Shown here piece by piece: positions 13,287 to 14,431 of a stretch of DNA of 14,431 bases. Each line of letters begins with the position of its first letter. Within the stretch, counting starts at the first letter, position 1. Position numbers and translations under genes: made by a program. This stretch comes from an uncultured Erysipelotrichaceae bacterium (lineage in GTDB: Bacteria; Bacillota_I; Bacilli_A; Erysipelotrichales; Erysipelotrichaceae), in the NCBI GenBank assembly GCA_902803275.1, contig CADCPE010000141.1:1-14431 (forward strand). The letters run 5' to 3'. The notes below the pieces were generated by a model that saw only the letters and a list, made by a program, of their open reading frames with translations, did not search any database and was not told where the DNA came from.

Positions 13287-13299
13287 TAGTTTTTGTACC
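13273..13299. promoter_or_regulatory. TGTACC operator-like repeats over the distal promoter
   Basis: TGTACC-A-GGTACA (13273-13285) is a perfect 6-1-6 dyad covering most of the -35 hexamer. A third TGTACC stands at 13294-13299, exactly 21 bases (two helical turns) from the first. Placement over the -35 fits a repressor site. To the right, 13300-13349 holds only AT-rich sequence with three AATGTT copies. Confidence 0.5.
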
Positions 13300-13349
13300 G
13301 GTTTATAAAAAATGTTAGACAATGTTATATTTAATGTTTAGATATTCTT

Positions 13350-14431
13350 TTATTCAGGTACTTCAAAATCTAAACGATATTGTTTTGGTATCTCATTATC
13401 CAATAATAGGTCACACATAAGAGTCGGATATTTTTCTCCATTCTCTTCAGTATACGATTCTCTAATATTGCTCATTTTTGCAGTGCCGAAATATGTAAAA
13501 GGCATACTGATGCCATCTTCTTCATCAACTTTTCTTACAAACAGATAAACCACCTTTGTTGACAGGATCTTTTTTCCTTCACTATTTTCAAAAGTTGTAT
13601 TATTCTTACTCTCCCATTGCATTATAGAAGGACTTAAAAACTTGTCTTTATATCCAAGCCTGTTATCTTCGTCTTTCTTTAATCCGACAAAAATATACGT
13701 ATCTCCTGGATTGTTTTTTTCATAGTATGTACCAATTATCTTTAGATCCATTATTCTGTCTTTCAACAAGATCATACCGACTTGTTCTTTAGTATAATTT
13801 CCATAAAGCTTATACTTACCGTCAAATTCACCAAATTCAATGTTATATCTTGTTATGGCATAGTTTATTGTGTCATCTAAATATTCTCTGAATTCTTTAT
13901 GAGTATTTATTAGATCCAGACACTGATTACCTAGGATATTTAGCTTAATCAGATAATTATAAGCATATTCAAGAGCTTCTTTTTTCGTATTAGGATATAA
14001 GCTTTTTATTTCATCTAAATCAATCTTTGCCTCTTCCAAGTATTGTTTTAATATGACAAATTCTTCCAATCTAATAATTGGAATCATTTCTTCAATACTG
14101 TCTACGATTGCGTTTTCTTCATTAGTAAAATTAGGAATAGCTTCCTCTCCAATCTTACTCAAAAATGAATAATAAGATTTGTTTTTCCTACCGTTGATCT
14201 TTGATTTAATAAACCTATCAAGATTTGGAGAAATGTCGTAATTCAAATAATCCATGTGGCTAGGATATTTGTCTGTTTGAATGTATTTTTTAAAATTTTC
14301 ATAGTCTTTTTCAAGAGCTGCACTGGTATTAAAGTTAGTATTATCAATATAGTTAATTATTTGTTCTCTTGAAAGTTCATCAATATCTATTGCTACTCCT
14401 GGAATATCTAAAGATTCAAAATTAGTTCTAA
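13350..14431 (-). CDS. C-terminal part of a large protein with a DUF3427-like tail (probable SF2 helicase-associated protein), N terminus outside the window
   Basis: The frame is open from the right edge to the TAA at 13350, giving at least 360 residues. An internal ATG at 14255 is not the start, because the frame and sequence style continue unbroken upstream. The visible part is helical and charged (TNFESLDIPGVAIDIDELSR, then a Leu/Ile-rich region). It ends in a beta-rich domain with FLSPSIMQWESKNNTTFENS, then VVYLFVRKVDEEDG, FTYFGTA and a final DLLLDNEIPKQYRLDFE. That order (F-x-W-x-S-Q/K-x-x-T, LFVRK, [FY]-Y-[FL]-G, closing basic strand) is what I know from the C-terminal DUF3427 domain of large proteins with PLD-like and DEAD/DEAH helicase domains, often in defence or mobile regions. 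The helicase motors would lie off the window, so the full architecture is inference. Confidence 0.68.
   Translation of the reverse strand, partial: RTNFESLDIPGVAIDIDELSREQIINYIDNTNFNTSAALEKDYENFKKYIQTDKYPSHMDYLNYDISPNLDRFIKSKINGRKNKSYYSFLSKIGEEAIPNFTNEENAIVDSIEEMIPIIRLEEFVILKQYLEEAKIDLDEIKSLYPNTKKEALEYAYNYLIKLNILGNQCLDLINTHKEFREYLDDTINYAITRYNIEFGEFDGKYKLYGNYTKEQVGMILLKDRIMDLKIIGTYYEKNNPGDTYIFVGLKKDEDNRLGYKDKFLSPSIMQWESKNNTTFENSEGKKILSTKVVYLFVRKVDEEDGISMPFTYFGTAKMSNIRESYTEENGEKYPTLMCDLLLDNEIPKQYRLDFEVPE

Noticed and set aside
13300..13349. AATGTT repeats as a CRISPR or iteron array
   Set aside because: Only three short, irregularly spaced copies in AT-rich DNA; no spacers and no replication gene nearby.

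Overview
This window looks like chromosome from a low-to-mid GC Firmicute of the Erysipelotrichaceae type. The pointers are the strong Shine-Dalgarno sites, the lipoprotein signals ending in LCGC, the DUF1232 and polysaccharide-deacetylase proteins, and the many intrinsic terminators. That placement is an inference from gene style; there is no 16S or marker gene here. Every confident gene uses ordinary TAA, TAG or TGA stops. No IS element, CRISPR array, rRNA or replication origin was seen, and no gap between genes exceeds about 250 bases.

Left part (1-5500). A flavin/iron-sulfur oxidoreductase of the 2,4-dienoyl-CoA reductase / enoate reductase class runs off the left edge on the minus strand. 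It is interrupted by one in-frame TAG, with the reading frame intact on both sides. Divergent from it are a small lipoprotein, a DUF1232 membrane protein and a P-loop NTPase, each a single-gene unit closed by a hairpin terminator. A membrane-anchored polysaccharide deacetylase with all five NodB motifs follows on the minus strand, converging on the NTPase gene.

Middle (5500-9000). A lone tRNA-Gly(CCC) is divergent from the deacetylase, and the two promoters appear to share one palindromic -10 element. Next on the minus strand are a six-TM protein of Pr6Pr type and a two-gene operon with a 4-base overlap: an LDH2/MDH2-type malate/lactate dehydrogenase followed by malic enzyme. The pair would act on malate and related 2-hydroxyacids, giving oxaloacetate and pyruvate plus reduced nicotinamide cofactor.

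Right part (9000-14431). A small Cro/C1-type regulator with perfect dyads at its start is divergent from a secreted two-repeat protein that ends in IPYTG without a membrane anchor. A 48-residue acidic small ORF follows. Then comes an operon of an acetamidase/formamidase, apparently translated from a nearly leaderless mRNA, and a PdxA-family dehydrogenase overlapping it by 22 bases. From about 12,700 the DNA becomes clearly AT-richer. This end holds an unknown 114-residue protein behind a promoter covered by a TGTACC operator-like dyad, and the C-terminal part of a large protein with a DUF3427-like tail, the kind found on SF2 helicases in defence or accessory islands. The right edge is the best candidate for horizontally acquired DNA.
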